This document shows positions 28,180 through 36,945 of a stretch of DNA of 64,000 nt, piece by piece (within the stretch, counting starts at the first letter, position 1; each line of letters opens with the position of its first letter). The stretch is from the NCBI GenBank assembly GCA_902801175.1, contig CADCHF010000001.1, positions 124,001-188,000 of the forward strand, written 5' to 3'. The DNA comes from an uncultured Coriobacteriaceae bacterium. Lineage in GTDB: Bacteria; Actinomycetota; Coriobacteriia; Coriobacteriales; Atopobiaceae. A program made the position numbers and the translations under genes. The notes beneath the pieces are model-generated. The model searched no databases. It saw only the letters and a program-made list of their open reading frames with translations, and was not told where the DNA came from.

Positions 28180-29304
28180 ATGACCTACCGCATCCTCACC
28201 CTCTCCCCCGGCTCCACCTCCACCAAGGTTGCCGTCTTTGAGGGCGACAAGCCCATCTTTAAGGCAAACGTCCGCCATGATCCCGCTGAGCTCGCCTCGT
28301 TTGACCACGCCAAGGACCAGCTGCAGTACCGTATCGACACCATCGAGCGCGAGCTTGCAGCCGCTAAGGTCAGTCTCGACTCCATCGACGCCTTCAGCGG
28401 ATACTGCGGTGGCATGGGCCCGACCATTGGCGGCATCTTTGCCATCGATGACACGGTGTGCGAGCACGTCCTCAACTGCGGCATGAACCATCCCGCCATT
28501 CTTGGCGCTCCCATCCTGCACTCCTTTGCACAAAAGACCGGCAAGCCCGCGTTTGCCGTCAACCAGCCCGACACCGACGAGCTCGACGACGTGGCGCGCA
28601 TAACCGGCTACCCTGGCGTCTACCGCAAGAGCCATGTGCACTGCCTCAACCAGAAGGAGTGCGCGATCCGTTACGCCGAGACGCTAGGCAAGTCCTATGA
28701 CGAGATCAACGTCATCGTCGCGCATGTGGGCGGCGGCCTCTCGGTGGCGGCGCATCGCCACGGCCGCATGGTCGACACCAACGACGTGCTCGAGGGCTCC
28801 GGCCCCTTTGCTCCCAACCGCTCTGGCGATGTTCCCCTAAAGCCGGTCGTGGCACTCGCCTTCTCGGGCGAGCACGACAAGAAGGAGATCATGGGAGTCA
28901 TTGGCAAGACCGGTGGCCTGCTTGGCCTTGTGGGCACCGACGACGCCATTGCCATCAACGAGCGCATCGCTGCCGGTGACGAGTGGGCCAAGGTTGTCTA
29001 TGAGGCCATGGCCTATCAGACCGCCAAGGCAATCGGTGCGTTTGCGGCCACCCTCAAGGGCCAGGTCGACGGCATCATCCTCACCGGCGGCGTCTCGAAC
29101 GACAAGGGCTTTGTGGCCTATGTCGAGGAGCGCGTGGGATGGATCGCACCGGTCATTGCCTACGGCGGCGACTTTGAGATGGAGGGCTCCGCTTCTGGCG
29201 CCGTCCGTGCGCTCGAGGGCACCGAGGAGGTCATGACCTACACCGGCGAGCCCTCTTGGAAGGGCTTCCAGATGGAGGGCGCCTTCGCCGACGTGGAGGG
29301 CTAA
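28180..29304 (+). CDS. buk: Butyrate kinase 1
   Basis: 374 residues from ATG 28180 with TGGAGG upstream; the longer frame from 28141 lacks family support. An ASKHA acetate/butyrate kinase: phosphate motif LSPGSTSTKVAVFEG at the N-terminus, then CGGMGP, HVGGGLSVAAHRHGRMVD and ILTGGVSNDKGF. It catalyses reversible transfer of phosphate from butyryl-phosphate (or a related branched or short acyl phosphate) to ADP. Divergent from regulator 1 and followed by an MFS gene after a terminator. A second kinase at 33198 has a different sequence, suggesting different acyl substrates. Confidence 0.93.
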   Translation: MTYRILTLSPGSTSTKVAVFEGDKPIFKANVRHDPAELASFDHAKDQLQYRIDTIERELAAAKVSLDSIDAFSGYCGGMGPTIGGIFAIDDTVCEHVLNCGMNHPAILGAPILHSFAQKTGKPAFAVNQPDTDELDDVARITGYPGVYRKSHVHCLNQKECAIRYAETLGKSYDEINVIVAHVGGGLSVAAHRHGRMVDTNDVLEGSGPFAPNRSGDVPLKPVVALAFSGEHDKKEIMGVIGKTGGLLGLVGTDDAIAINERIAAGDEWAKVVYEAMAYQTAKAIGAFAATLKGQVDGIILTGGVSNDKGFVAYVEERVGWIAPVIAYGGDFEMEGSASGAVRALEGTEEVMTYTGEPSWKGFQMEGAFADVEG

Positions 29305-29323
29305 CGATACCTGCCACACCAAT

Positions 29324-29364
29324 GCGCTCTCCAAGGGCAACGCAGCTCTTGGAGAGCGCTTTTT
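29324..29364 (+). terminator. buk1 terminator
   Basis: GCGCTCTCCAAG / CTTGGAGAGCGC, then TTTTT. Confidence 0.85.
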
Positions 29365-29452
29365 GTTCGCCTGCACATAGCATGCGTGCGGGTCGCTCCT
29401 TAGAGTACTTCTTGATATGACACCCGCATCTATAAGCCTCGAAAGGACTCCC

Positions 29453-30712
29453 ATGTCTTCTAACCAAAAGGGTGGATTCCACTACGCCTTTGCCATCGTG
29501 GCGAGCTGCATTGCCATCACCTGCCTGCCTTGCGCGCTGGTGCTCAGCTGCGCCGGCATCTTCTTTACCCCGGTATCGGAGTTCTTTGGCGTGCCTCGCG
29601 CCTCGTTCACGCTGTACTTCTCCATCCTCAACATCATGATGATGCTGACGCTGCCCATGGCGGGCAACCACCTGAGCAGGCTCGATGCGCGCAAGGTGCT
29701 CACTGGCGCCACGCTGCTCGCGGGCCTTGGACTCATTGGCATGAGCCGTGGCAACTCCATGCCTTGGTTCTATGTGTGCGGCGCCATCATGGGCGTGGGC
29801 ATGGCACCGCTCATTTACCTGTCTGTCCCCACACTCATTAACGCATGGTGCGTCAAGCGCGTGGGCTTCTTCGTGGGTCTGTGCATGGCGTTCACCGGCA
29901 TTGGTGGCGTCATCTTTAACCCCATCGGCACAGCGCTCATCCAGAGCGGTCCAGAGGGGTGGCGCACGGCATATCTGGTGTTTGGCATCATTGCCCTTGC
30001 TGGCACCCTGCCGTTCACGCTGTTTGTGGTGCGCTCAAAGCCAGAGGACAAGGGCCTGCTCCCCTACGGCGCCGACGAGCTTGCGACCGAGGCCGACACC
30101 AGCTCCCCTGCAGCCGCCGAGGTTGAGGGCATCCCCGCTGCACAGGCCATGCGCATGCCTGCCTTCTATGCACTGGCAGTCTTTTGCGGAGTGATCACCC
30201 TCAACCAGACCATCTACCAGTTCTTGGCAAGCTACGCCACCTCGTTTGCTGACACCCTGCCCGCCATTGCCGCGGCCTCTGGCGTGGTTGCGAGCGCCGC
30301 CATGGCTGGCCAGGCAATTGGCAAGGTTGTGCTGGGCATCATCAACGACAAGTCCATCAAGCTGGGCCTGTTCTTTGGCCTGGGCTGCGGAGCGGTGGGC
30401 GTTCTGCTCATGTGGTTCTTGCCCTCAACGCTCGCCCTACTGCTTGCTGGTGCGTTCCTCTTTGGCGTGGTCTACGCCATGACCACCGTGCAGACCCCGC
30501 TTCTGGTGCGCTCGGTCTTTGGCTCTGCCGACTACACCAACATCTACTCGCGCATCTCCATGGTTGGCTCGCTTATGAGCGCCGTGGCTGCGGTGTTCTG
30601 GAGCTTTGTCATCGACTCACCTGGCGGCTTCCCGCTGATGTTCATTGGCGGCCTTACCTGCATGGCAGTCTGCCTGGTAACAAGCCTCTTTGCATTGGGA
30701 CAGAAGGCGTAA
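29453..30712 (+). CDS. MFS transporter, OxlT/monocarboxylate-like
   Basis: 419 residues from ATG 29453 with GAAAGGA upstream; about 12 hydrophobic segments. The signature between TM2 and TM3 (AGNHLSRLDARKVLTGA) and the general layout resemble the oxalate:formate antiporter/monocarboxylate group. It probably moves a small organic acid and, as neighbour of butyrate kinase 1, may import the pathway's substrate or export its product; that link is inferred. It follows buk1 after a terminator, so it needs read-through or its own promoter in 29365-29452. Confidence 0.88.
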   Translation: MSSNQKGGFHYAFAIVASCIAITCLPCALVLSCAGIFFTPVSEFFGVPRASFTLYFSILNIMMMLTLPMAGNHLSRLDARKVLTGATLLAGLGLIGMSRGNSMPWFYVCGAIMGVGMAPLIYLSVPTLINAWCVKRVGFFVGLCMAFTGIGGVIFNPIGTALIQSGPEGWRTAYLVFGIIALAGTLPFTLFVVRSKPEDKGLLPYGADELATEADTSSPAAAEVEGIPAAQAMRMPAFYALAVFCGVITLNQTIYQFLASYATSFADTLPAIAAASGVVASAAMAGQAIGKVVLGIINDKSIKLGLFFGLGCGAVGVLLMWFLPSTLALLLAGAFLFGVVYAMTTVQTPLLVRSVFGSADYTNIYSRISMVGSLMSAVAAVFWSFVIDSPGGFPLMFIGGLTCMAVCLVTSLFALGQKA

Positions 30713-30741
30713 CGGCCTTTCCCGGCAAGCGAGCAACGACA

Positions 30742-30774
30742 AGCCCCTCGTCCTTGTTGCAAGGGCGAGGGGCT
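30742..30774. terminator. Bidirectional terminator (MFS / metallo-hydrolase)
   Basis: A 15-bp stem with one wobble (AGCCCCTCGTCCTTG / CAAGGGCGAGGGGCT, loop TTG), followed by ACTTTTG. Confidence 0.75.
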
Positions 30775-30863
30775 ACTTTTGTGCTTCGTTGTTTCACCAG
30801 GTCAAAGTGCCTAAAGGCAGATCTTGGGACCAGCGTGTGGACGCGGCGCAGGTGCCGGCAACC

Positions 30864-31721
30864 TTACTCCGCATGCCTCTTACGACGCCGCTTGCGGGGA
30901 GGTAGCTCGTGCCAGTGATCAATCACCGCACGAAAGTCCACGCTGTCGGCGTCAAAGGTGTCGCACGGACACAGGTGAATAATGCCGTGGAACTCGTGCA
31001 GACGGTTGTGCTCCCAAGGCATGCCACGGTCCTCGATCGCAAAGGCCGCAGCCGCATCAAAGGAGGCAAGCGCATCCTTTGCAAAGGCATGGTCATGGTG
31101 GCCGGTGTAGAAGTGCTCAAAGGGCAGCTCCACCATACGGGCAAGCGTCTTCTCGCGCCAGCCCTGGATGCTGAGCGACTCCTCAAAGAAGAGGCACATG
31201 ATGGGAGTCACCGCGTCACCAGAGAGCAGAACGCCACAGTCCTCCACCAGATACGCCATTGACCCCGCCGTATGGCCCGGGAGCGCCACCGCACGCACTG
31301 CACGGCCTCCCAAATCAAAGACATCGCCATCGGCCACGGGCAGCTCGACCGGGCACGCACCGTCACGCAGTGCAAAAGGCGCGTCAGTCGTAAGCAGGCC
31401 CTCCTCGCAGATCTGGTCGTAGATGCGCTGAGTACGCTCTTCGGCGCCCTCCCAACAAGCCATGCCACCATCAAGCGGCGAAAGGCGAGCCTCGTCAAAC
31501 CAATACGAGCCCATCATATGGTCCTCGTGCCCATGGGTGAGCGCCACGGTAACCGGCGGCTCAGTTATGCCCTCTACACACTCGCGCAGGTTCCCAAAGC
31601 CACCGCAAGAATCTACCAGCAGCGATCGCGTCTCCCCCACCACCAAGTAGCAGTGGTTTCCGAGCACGTCAACGATTCTGTGGAGCCCTGGCGCAATCTG
31701 CGCGCTAGCAAACTGATGCAT
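30864..31721 (-). CDS. MBL-fold metallo-hydrolase
   Basis: 285 residues from ATG 31721; the longer frame to 31829 lacks support. Beta-lactamase-like fold: THGHEDHMMG (HxHxDH-type zinc motif), a GHTAGSMAYL histidine and DAVTPIM acid, then TGHHDH near the C-terminus. Two metals are expected. The family includes glyoxalase II-like and other hydrolases; the substrate is unknown. The C-terminus is basic (PPRKRRRKRH). Single gene; no operon partner evident. Confidence 0.87.
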   Translation of the reverse strand: MHQFASAQIAPGLHRIVDVLGNHCYLVVGETRSLLVDSCGGFGNLRECVEGITEPPVTVALTHGHEDHMMGSYWFDEARLSPLDGGMACWEGAEERTQRIYDQICEEGLLTTDAPFALRDGACPVELPVADGDVFDLGGRAVRAVALPGHTAGSMAYLVEDCGVLLSGDAVTPIMCLFFEESLSIQGWREKTLARMVELPFEHFYTGHHDHAFAKDALASFDAAAAFAIEDRGMPWEHNRLHEFHGIIHLCPCDTFDADSVDFRAVIDHWHELPPRKRRRKRHAE

Positions 31722-31813
31722 GATGACCAACTTCCTTCTTCTTGAGCCGTTCACGCCTTGAATCATGTTGGCGACGGCCGAACGGTTTCCCGTGCACTTT
31801 TGCGTGAAAAAGA

Positions 31814-31844
31814 CGCGGCTGCCAGGCAATGCCCAACAGCCGCG
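31814..31844 (-). terminator. Terminator of the small membrane-protein pseudogene
   Basis: CGCGGCTG / CAGCCGCG with a GAAAAAGA run on its left (T-rich on the minus strand). Confidence 0.6.
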
Positions 31845-31868
31845 CCCAGAGCGTATTGTGCCCTAGTA

Positions 31869-32325
31869 CTAGTGCATCTGCGGAGCAGGATCGTTGCAGA
31901 TCTTGCGAGCCAGAGCCTCAACGGGGCCGTTCAGCAGGAAGGTAACGATGTAACAGGCGATCCAGACGGGAATGATGTTCTGGAAGAAGCCAAAGACGGA
32001 AGCGATGAACGGAGCGCCACCAAGAACGCAGGCGTCAAGGGCGCCAACCAGGTAGCACAGGATGACGGAATAGATGGTGTTGATGGGGATGTTGACGAGC
32101 GCACCAAACTTGGCGCCCTCGGAGGGGTTGCATGCCAAGAATGGTCGCGATGCACCATGAGAACACGAAGTTGATGAAGAACATGGGCCAGATCCAGCCG
32201 CGGGAGGCGTCGGCGGTCTTAAAGACGTAAAGGGCGAGGAACTCGCACAGGATGCAGAGTACGAGCGCAACACAGCTGTTAAGGATTGCGGCCTTTACAA
32301 AGCGCGTGGAAGTCTTCATGGGCAT
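31869..32325 (-). pseudogene. Frameshifted four-TM membrane protein (DUF2798-like)
   Basis: The 5' part (ATG 32325, AAGGAGG upstream; MPMKTSTRFVKAAIL) encodes two TM segments and runs out of frame after CIATILGM. A different frame continues directly with NPSEGAKFGALVNIPINT and two more TM segments to the stop at 31869. One extra base near 32130 explains this; removing it gives one ~151-residue protein with four TM helices, possibly a DUF2798-type fold. Either the gene is broken or the sequence has an error. It lies downstream of the DUF1097 gene in the same direction. Confidence 0.7.
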
Positions 32326-32532
32326 TTTTTGCTCCTCCTTGATGGATTGGCGGTAAAAGCAGGCTAGAGCATAGTGCCTTGTCGCAAAAATGAACATGGT
32401 CGCAACCATAAGGTTTGCGACCATGAATCATCATTCTTTGTACGAAAGCACCATGCAATACGTGAAACTGGCTACATCCTGAGACAATTGACCCACCAGA
32501 TACGTTGCTCGCACCGCACGGGAAGTATCTGC

Positions 32533-33024
32533 CTACTCCTTGGGGCCAATGAAGCGGCTGAACACGTCAACGACCCAACCGGCGTACCACACGCCAGCAA
32601 GCATTGCCACGCCAACCTGAATGGGCATGCTTCCAAGGTTTGCAAAGCCCAGCGGGCCCATAACAGTGAGGCCGACCGCCCAGCCAGAAAGCACGGCCGG
32701 AAGGAAGAAGACCTTCTCCAGGCGAGTGCAGAGCATGACCGCCAAGAAGCCAAGCACTGCCAGGGTGATGAAGGTGTTGCCGTCACCAGGGAAGGGCAGG
32801 TTCTCCATAAGCCAAATGGCACAGACCGCCATAAGGTCGGAAAGCAGGAATCCCAAAGACATGGGCAGACCAAGCTCCACCTTGTTACCAGCGGTCACGA
32901 AGATGCCTGCGCAAATGAGGGCCACGGCGCCACAGGTGATGCCAAGGTGCCCAGAGACAACCGCCCAAATAGGAGGCAGCAGGCCAATTGAGATAGCAAG
33001 GGCAAGACGCGGGTCTTTAATCAT
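32533..33024 (-). CDS. DUF1097-family inner-membrane protein
   Basis: 163 residues from ATG 33024 with AGGAGGA upstream. Five or six hydrophobic segments; the sequence (IWAVVSGHLGITCGAVALICAGIF, LGFLLSDLMAVCAIW) fits the DUF1097/YcdZ-type group of small membrane proteins of unknown function. It follows butyrate kinase 2 after a structured gap and precedes the frameshifted membrane-protein gene, which may have been its partner. Confidence 0.75.
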   Translation of the reverse strand: MIKDPRLALAISIGLLPPIWAVVSGHLGITCGAVALICAGIFVTAGNKVELGLPMSLGFLLSDLMAVCAIWLMENLPFPGDGNTFITLAVLGFLAVMLCTRLEKVFFLPAVLSGWAVGLTVMGPLGFANLGSMPIQVGVAMLAGVWYAGWVVDVFSRFIGPKE

Positions 33025-33099
33025 GGAATTCCTCCTAAACGGTGGCTCCCCAAAGATAGTGGCCAAAACCGTGCGGCTTGAGGGAGCCACATACTTGAC

Positions 33100-33175
33100 C
33101 GGTCGCCTAAAACTCGCATCTGAGCGAACTGGAACGTGGGAAATGTCCTCGCTCAAATCGACTTTTAGGCGACCG
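33100..33175. repeat. Nested inverted repeat between buk2 and the DUF1097 gene
   Basis: CGGTCGCCTAAAA (33100-33112) pairs with TTTTAGGCGACCG (33163-33175); inside, TGAGCGA (33121-33127) pairs with TCGCTCA (33149-33155). A 76-nt extended hairpin with no ORF. It may be an RNA structure or a small mobile element. Confidence 0.6.
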
Positions 33176-33197
33176 ACAATCTATCGATCAGTTGAAA

Positions 33198-34298
33198 CTA
33201 GTCGTCAAAGCCAGTGAAGACGGGAACGCCCGTGTAGGTCTTGGGCTCTTCCTCGCCGTCGAGCACGCGGATGGCGCCGGCAGCCATGGCCTCAAGCTCA
33301 AACTCGCCGGGGTAGGCGGAGACGGGAGCGATCCAGCCGCAGTTCTCCTCGATGCTCGCGACAAGGCCCTTGTTGTGGACCATGCCGCCGCCGAGGAGGA
33401 TGCCGTCGACCTTGCCACCAAGCACGGTGGCCATCGAGCCGATGTACTTGTTGATCTGGTAGACCATGGCGTCCCAGGCGCGGGCAGCAGCCTTATCGCC
33501 GGCTGCGGCGCGGTCGCAGACCTCGATGGCGTCAGAGGTGCCCAGCAGGTCAACAAAGCCACCGGTCTTCATGCACATGCCGCGGACCTCCTTGATGGAG
33601 TGCCCAGCCTCGAGATAGTTGAGGACCTCGGCCACAGGCACGGCGCCGCAGCGCGTGGGGGCCATCATGCCCTCGCCGCCCACGATGTCGTAGCCGTCGA
33701 TCATCTTGCCGGCCTTATGGGCGCTGATGGAGATGCCGCCGCCAATGTGGCACACGATGAAGTTGCACTCGTCGTAGCGCTTGCCCATGCTGTGAGCGTG
33801 GCGGATGGCGGTCTCCTTGAGGTTGAGGGCGTGCAGGTGCACGTTGCGGTAGACGCCCTTGATGCCGGTCATGCGGGCCAGGTCGCAAAGCTCGTCGGTG
33901 TCGGGCGGGTTGACCACGAAGGCCGGCTTGCCTGCCTGGGTGGCAAATGCGTTGGCAAGCTGGCTGCCCAGCTGTGCGGGATGCTGCACGCCGTTGGCGC
34001 CGCGGTAGGCATGGTCGAGCATGACGTCGTTCACGGCGTAGGTGCCGCCCTCGAGGGCGAGCAGGCCGCCGCCACGACCAACAAAGGCATCGATGGTGGA
34101 GAGGTCCACGTTGTTCTCGGCGAGGGCCTCGAGGATGAGGTCGCGACGATAGGGCATCTGGTCGGAGACGCTCTTGAACTCTGCGAGCTTCTCGGCCTCG
34201 TGAGCAACGTTCTTGGTAAAGACCTCGGTCTCGCCGTCAAAGACGCCGACCTTGGTGGAGGTGGAACCAGGGTTAATGACCAGAATGCGATAGGCCAT
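33198..34298 (-). CDS. buk: Butyrate kinase 2
   Basis: 366 residues from ATG 34298. Same ASKHA fold as the other kinase: LVINPGSTSTKVGVFDGE at the N-terminus, HIGGGISISAHKAGKMIDG and GILLGGGMVHNKG. It makes ATP from butyryl-phosphate or a related acyl phosphate. It is the gene after the phosphate acyltransferase (34408-35415) on the same strand, the classic ptb-buk pair, but a terminator-like hairpin lies between them. It diverges clearly from kinase 1. Confidence 0.93.
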   Translation of the reverse strand: MAYRILVINPGSTSTKVGVFDGETEVFTKNVAHEAEKLAEFKSVSDQMPYRRDLILEALAENNVDLSTIDAFVGRGGGLLALEGGTYAVNDVMLDHAYRGANGVQHPAQLGSQLANAFATQAGKPAFVVNPPDTDELCDLARMTGIKGVYRNVHLHALNLKETAIRHAHSMGKRYDECNFIVCHIGGGISISAHKAGKMIDGYDIVGGEGMMAPTRCGAVPVAEVLNYLEAGHSIKEVRGMCMKTGGFVDLLGTSDAIEVCDRAAAGDKAAARAWDAMVYQINKYIGSMATVLGGKVDGILLGGGMVHNKGLVASIEENCGWIAPVSAYPGEFELEAMAAGAIRVLDGEEEPKTYTGVPVFTGFDD

Positions 34299-34333
34299 GA
34301 GAAAGTCCTTTCTGCAAGATGCGAGGAAAAAGC

Positions 34334-34362
34334 GGGCCGGCGGTGCTGAGTTCCGCCGGCCC
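34334..34362 (-). terminator. Intercistronic terminator between ptb and buk2
   Basis: GGGCCGGCGG / CCGCCGGCCC stem. On the minus strand it is followed by GCTTTTTCC, so it may terminate or attenuate ptb transcripts before buk2. Confidence 0.7.
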
Positions 34363-34407
34363 AAGGAGCGCCAACAGGAGGGGGGATTCCCGTTGGTTGG
34401 GGTTTTG

Positions 34408-35415
34408 CTACTCAGCCTTGAGAGCCTGGCTGCGGACGCAGCTCATCACGACGTTGCCCACGAGCTCGGAGACCGGCGCGGAGCGGCTACAGTCACAGAC
34501 GATCTTCTTGAAGCCCTGGAGCATGGGGCCGTAGGCGTCGGCATGGGCAAAGTTCTGCACGAGCTTGACGCCGATGTTGCCCACGTTGATGTCGGGGCAA
34601 ATGAGAACGTTGGCCTTGCCGGCAACGGCGCTCTCGCGACGGACCTTCTTGGCGGCAACGGCGGGAACGATGGCGGAGTCGAGCTGGAACTCGCCGTCGA
34701 TGGCCAGGTCGGGGCGCTGCTCGTTGGCGATGCGCACGGCCTCGCGGACCTTGTCGACCTTCTCGGACTCGGCGGAGCCGTCGGTGGAGTAGGAAAGCAT
34801 GGCCACGCGCGGCTCCCAGCCCATGAGGGCGTGGACGGTCTCGGCGGAGGTGATGGCGATGGAGGCAAGCTGCTCGGGGTCGGGGTCAACGCACACGGCG
34901 GCGTCGCCAAAGCCCATCAGATGGCCCTCGCTGCCCTCCCAGTTGGGGATGTTGAAGATGCCCAGGCTGGAGATGGTCTCGATGCCCTCGGCAAGGCCGA
35001 TGATGGTCTGGCCGCCAATGATAACGTCACCGGTGGAGCAGCAAAGGCCGCCAAAGGTGATGTCAACGTCGCCGATGCGCTGCATCATGAGGCAGCGGTC
35101 CATGGGCTTCTTGGAACGGCGACGAATCGCCTTTGCCTTGAACGGGCAGTCGGGCTCGGCCTCAAAGCGCACGGCAAAGGCCTCGTTGGCGTCGGCATCG
35201 GCCAGATCGACAACGTGAATGCCCTCAAGGTCAACGCCAACCTGCTCGGCGGTAGCGCGCAGGGTCTCGCCGTCGCCCACGATGTAGCACTCGGCCAGCC
35301 CCTCCTTGGTGAGCTCGCCCACAACCTCCATCATCTTGGGGTCGTCAGCCTCAAAGAAGGCTACCTTCTGCACGTTGGCACGAGCCTTGTCGCGCAGCTG
35401 CTCCATAAGGTCCAT
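34408..35415 (-). CDS. Phosphate acyltransferase (phosphotransbutyrylase/Pta family)
   Basis: 335 residues from ATG 35415 with GAGGAG upstream; the longer frame to 35547 is not conserved. PTA_PTB fold: LSYSTDGSAESEKVDKV, DGEFQLDSAIVPAVAAKK and KANVLICPDINVGNIGVKL are diagnostic. It converts acyl-CoA plus phosphate to acyl-phosphate. Sequence alone does not tell acetyl from butyryl specificity, but the butyrate kinase next to it favours butyryl or a related chain. A palindromic operator and a candidate promoter (TTGGGA, 17 nt, TACTGT on the minus strand) lie upstream. Confidence 0.88.
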   Translation of the reverse strand: MDLMEQLRDKARANVQKVAFFEADDPKMMEVVGELTKEGLAECYIVGDGETLRATAEQVGVDLEGIHVVDLADADANEAFAVRFEAEPDCPFKAKAIRRRSKKPMDRCLMMQRIGDVDITFGGLCCSTGDVIIGGQTIIGLAEGIETISSLGIFNIPNWEGSEGHLMGFGDAAVCVDPDPEQLASIAITSAETVHALMGWEPRVAMLSYSTDGSAESEKVDKVREAVRIANEQRPDLAIDGEFQLDSAIVPAVAAKKVRRESAVAGKANVLICPDINVGNIGVKLVQNFAHADAYGPMLQGFKKIVCDCSRSAPVSELVGNVVMSCVRSQALKAE

Positions 35416-35443
35416 GTGATGCTCCTCTCGCATATGAAAAGGC

Positions 35444-35472
35444 ACAGTACTAGCTGGTATCAATTGTCCCAA
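35444..35472 (-). promoter_or_regulatory. Candidate promoter of ptb
   Basis: On the minus strand TTGGGA (35467-35472) is separated by 17 nt from TACTGT (35444-35449). The Shine-Dalgarno of ptb follows about 15 nt further. The operator at 35534 is then centred about 104 nt upstream of the start site. Confidence 0.4.
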
Positions 35473-35533
35473 GTGAGAGCCGTTCACACTATGGATGCCC
35501 CGCCAATCATTGAGTGATTCATCTTTGATTTGC

Positions 35534-35549
35534 TTGTGCGGTCGCACAA
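35534..35549. promoter_or_regulatory. TTGTGC-N4-GCACAA operator upstream of ptb
   Basis: TTGTGC-GGTC-GCACAA, perfect 6-bp arms (7 with the flanking C/G). It starts 119 nt upstream of the ptb start codon. Otherwise 35416-35811 holds the ptb promoter and no gene. Confidence 0.7.
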
Positions 35550-35811
35550 GCTTGTTGCGTGACCCTAGCCCGTTGTCAAGCCTACATGTGCTTAGCGCAC
35601 CAGCGTCAGACCCACTCCTGCCAAGAGGACTGCATGATTGCCCAATCCCCCACGGTTCTTGCAGGTGCCTCTTGGAAGGATTTGTGCTAGATGCCGAGCA
35701 AGCGCCAACAGGATTACTCTAGTGTCATATTTGACGATTCCAAGAGTGCGCACCTTCAGCATCCCGTATTATCGAAGCGGTTGCACTTGGTTACGACATC
35801 AGGATTACCTC

Positions 35812-36666
35812 ATGCGCAAGCGTTCCCACGCCAAGCACCGGGGCTGTGGCTGCGTAATCGTGGTCGCGTGGCTCATCCTTACCCTTGGCGCATTTACCCT
35901 GCTCAGAGCATGCCTGTTCAATCACGGCTATAACTACGACTACGATGGTTCATGGGATACCTCATATTCGTCCGGGTCCTACTATGACTCCGCGAGCTTT
36001 TGGCAACAGGACGGTCGCATCTTCTACGAGAGCGAGGATGGCACAGTAGGAAAGACGGGCGTTGACGTATCTGCATATCAGGCAGACATCGACTGGTGGG
36101 CAGTGGCAGCAGATGGGATCGACTTTGCCATGATTCGCATGGCCTGGCGCGGCAACACCGACGGATACCTGCACGAGGACATCTGCTTTGAGCAGAACTG
36201 GGCCGGAACGCAAGAGGTGGGAATCCCCTGCGGTGTCTACTTCTTCTCGCAGGCGGTCACTGTTGATGAGGCGCGAGAGGAGGCCGTCTTCGCTCTCGAC
36301 CTCCTCGCGGGACGCAAGCTCGCCTACCCTGTTGTCTTTGACTACGAGGCAAACGACGGCCACAGGCTTGCCGGGATCGACCGCGAAACGGCCACCGCTT
36401 GCGCACGCACCTTTTGCGACATCATCTCCGAGGGCGGCTATGAGCCCATGATCTACGGCAACAGGTATGACCTGCAGTATCTGGACATCTCGCAGCTCTC
36501 TGACATCCCCATTTGGTTTGCGGAGTACTCGCAAGCCCCCTCATTTGAGGAGCCCTTTGCCATGTGGCAGTACACCAGCAGTGGCTCCGTCGCTGGGATC
36601 GGGACGCCCGCCGACCTCAACCTCAGCTTTAGTACAGCGCCGAGCACGGAAGGCGAATCTCTCTAG
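35812..36666 (+). CDS. Membrane-anchored GH25 lysozyme
   Basis: 284 residues from ATG 35812. A signal-anchor near residues 14-36 (VIVVAWLILTLGAFTLLRAC) is followed by a Tyr/Ser/Asp-rich linker, then the GH25 muramidase domain from about residue 85: TGVDVSAYQADIDWW, IDFAMIRMAWRG, CGVYFFSQAV, and the catalytic acidic pair in VVFDYEAN. It cleaves the MurNAc-GlcNAc bond of peptidoglycan outside the membrane. Single gene; probably cell-wall remodelling rather than phage lysis, as no holin or phage gene is nearby. Confidence 0.9.
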   Translation: MRKRSHAKHRGCGCVIVVAWLILTLGAFTLLRACLFNHGYNYDYDGSWDTSYSSGSYYDSASFWQQDGRIFYESEDGTVGKTGVDVSAYQADIDWWAVAADGIDFAMIRMAWRGNTDGYLHEDICFEQNWAGTQEVGIPCGVYFFSQAVTVDEAREEAVFALDLLAGRKLAYPVVFDYEANDGHRLAGIDRETATACARTFCDIISEGGYEPMIYGNRYDLQYLDISQLSDIPIWFAEYSQAPSFEEPFAMWQYTSSGSVAGIGTPADLNLSFSTAPSTEGESL

Positions 36667-36897
36667 CGCGTCTTTCGCATGAGGTCTGCCAGACAAATGT
36701 TGACATGAGCTGTGACCCTCAATGGTGCTCCAGGTTCTCGGCAAGCTGGGCCTGTCACATGCGGCGCTGCTTGCGCAGGGCTCTAATTGTTGTGCCAGTC
36801 GCAAATCGGGCATCACTGCCACCCCATACCAATGATCGATAAAACAACTCTAGGTGCACGTGCAGCGCGTGGCTACCTACGGAGCGTGGCGTGTCGC

Positions 36898-36933
36898 TGC
36901 GGCCCGCAGGCAAACCGTCACCTGCGGGCCGCA
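36898..36933 (-). terminator. Terminator of the XRE/zinc-ribbon gene
   Basis: TGCGGCCCGCAGG / CCTGCGGGCCGCA, 13-bp perfect stem with a 10-nt loop, just after the stop at 36946 in the minus direction. Confidence 0.65.
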
Positions 36934-36945
36934 CACATCAACAGG

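Noticed and set aside
31869-32424. Two separate overlapping genes
   Set aside because: They read as two frames of one gene joined by a one-base shift.
35812-36666. GH25 lysozyme as phage endolysin
   Set aside because: It has an N-terminal membrane anchor and no phage neighbours.
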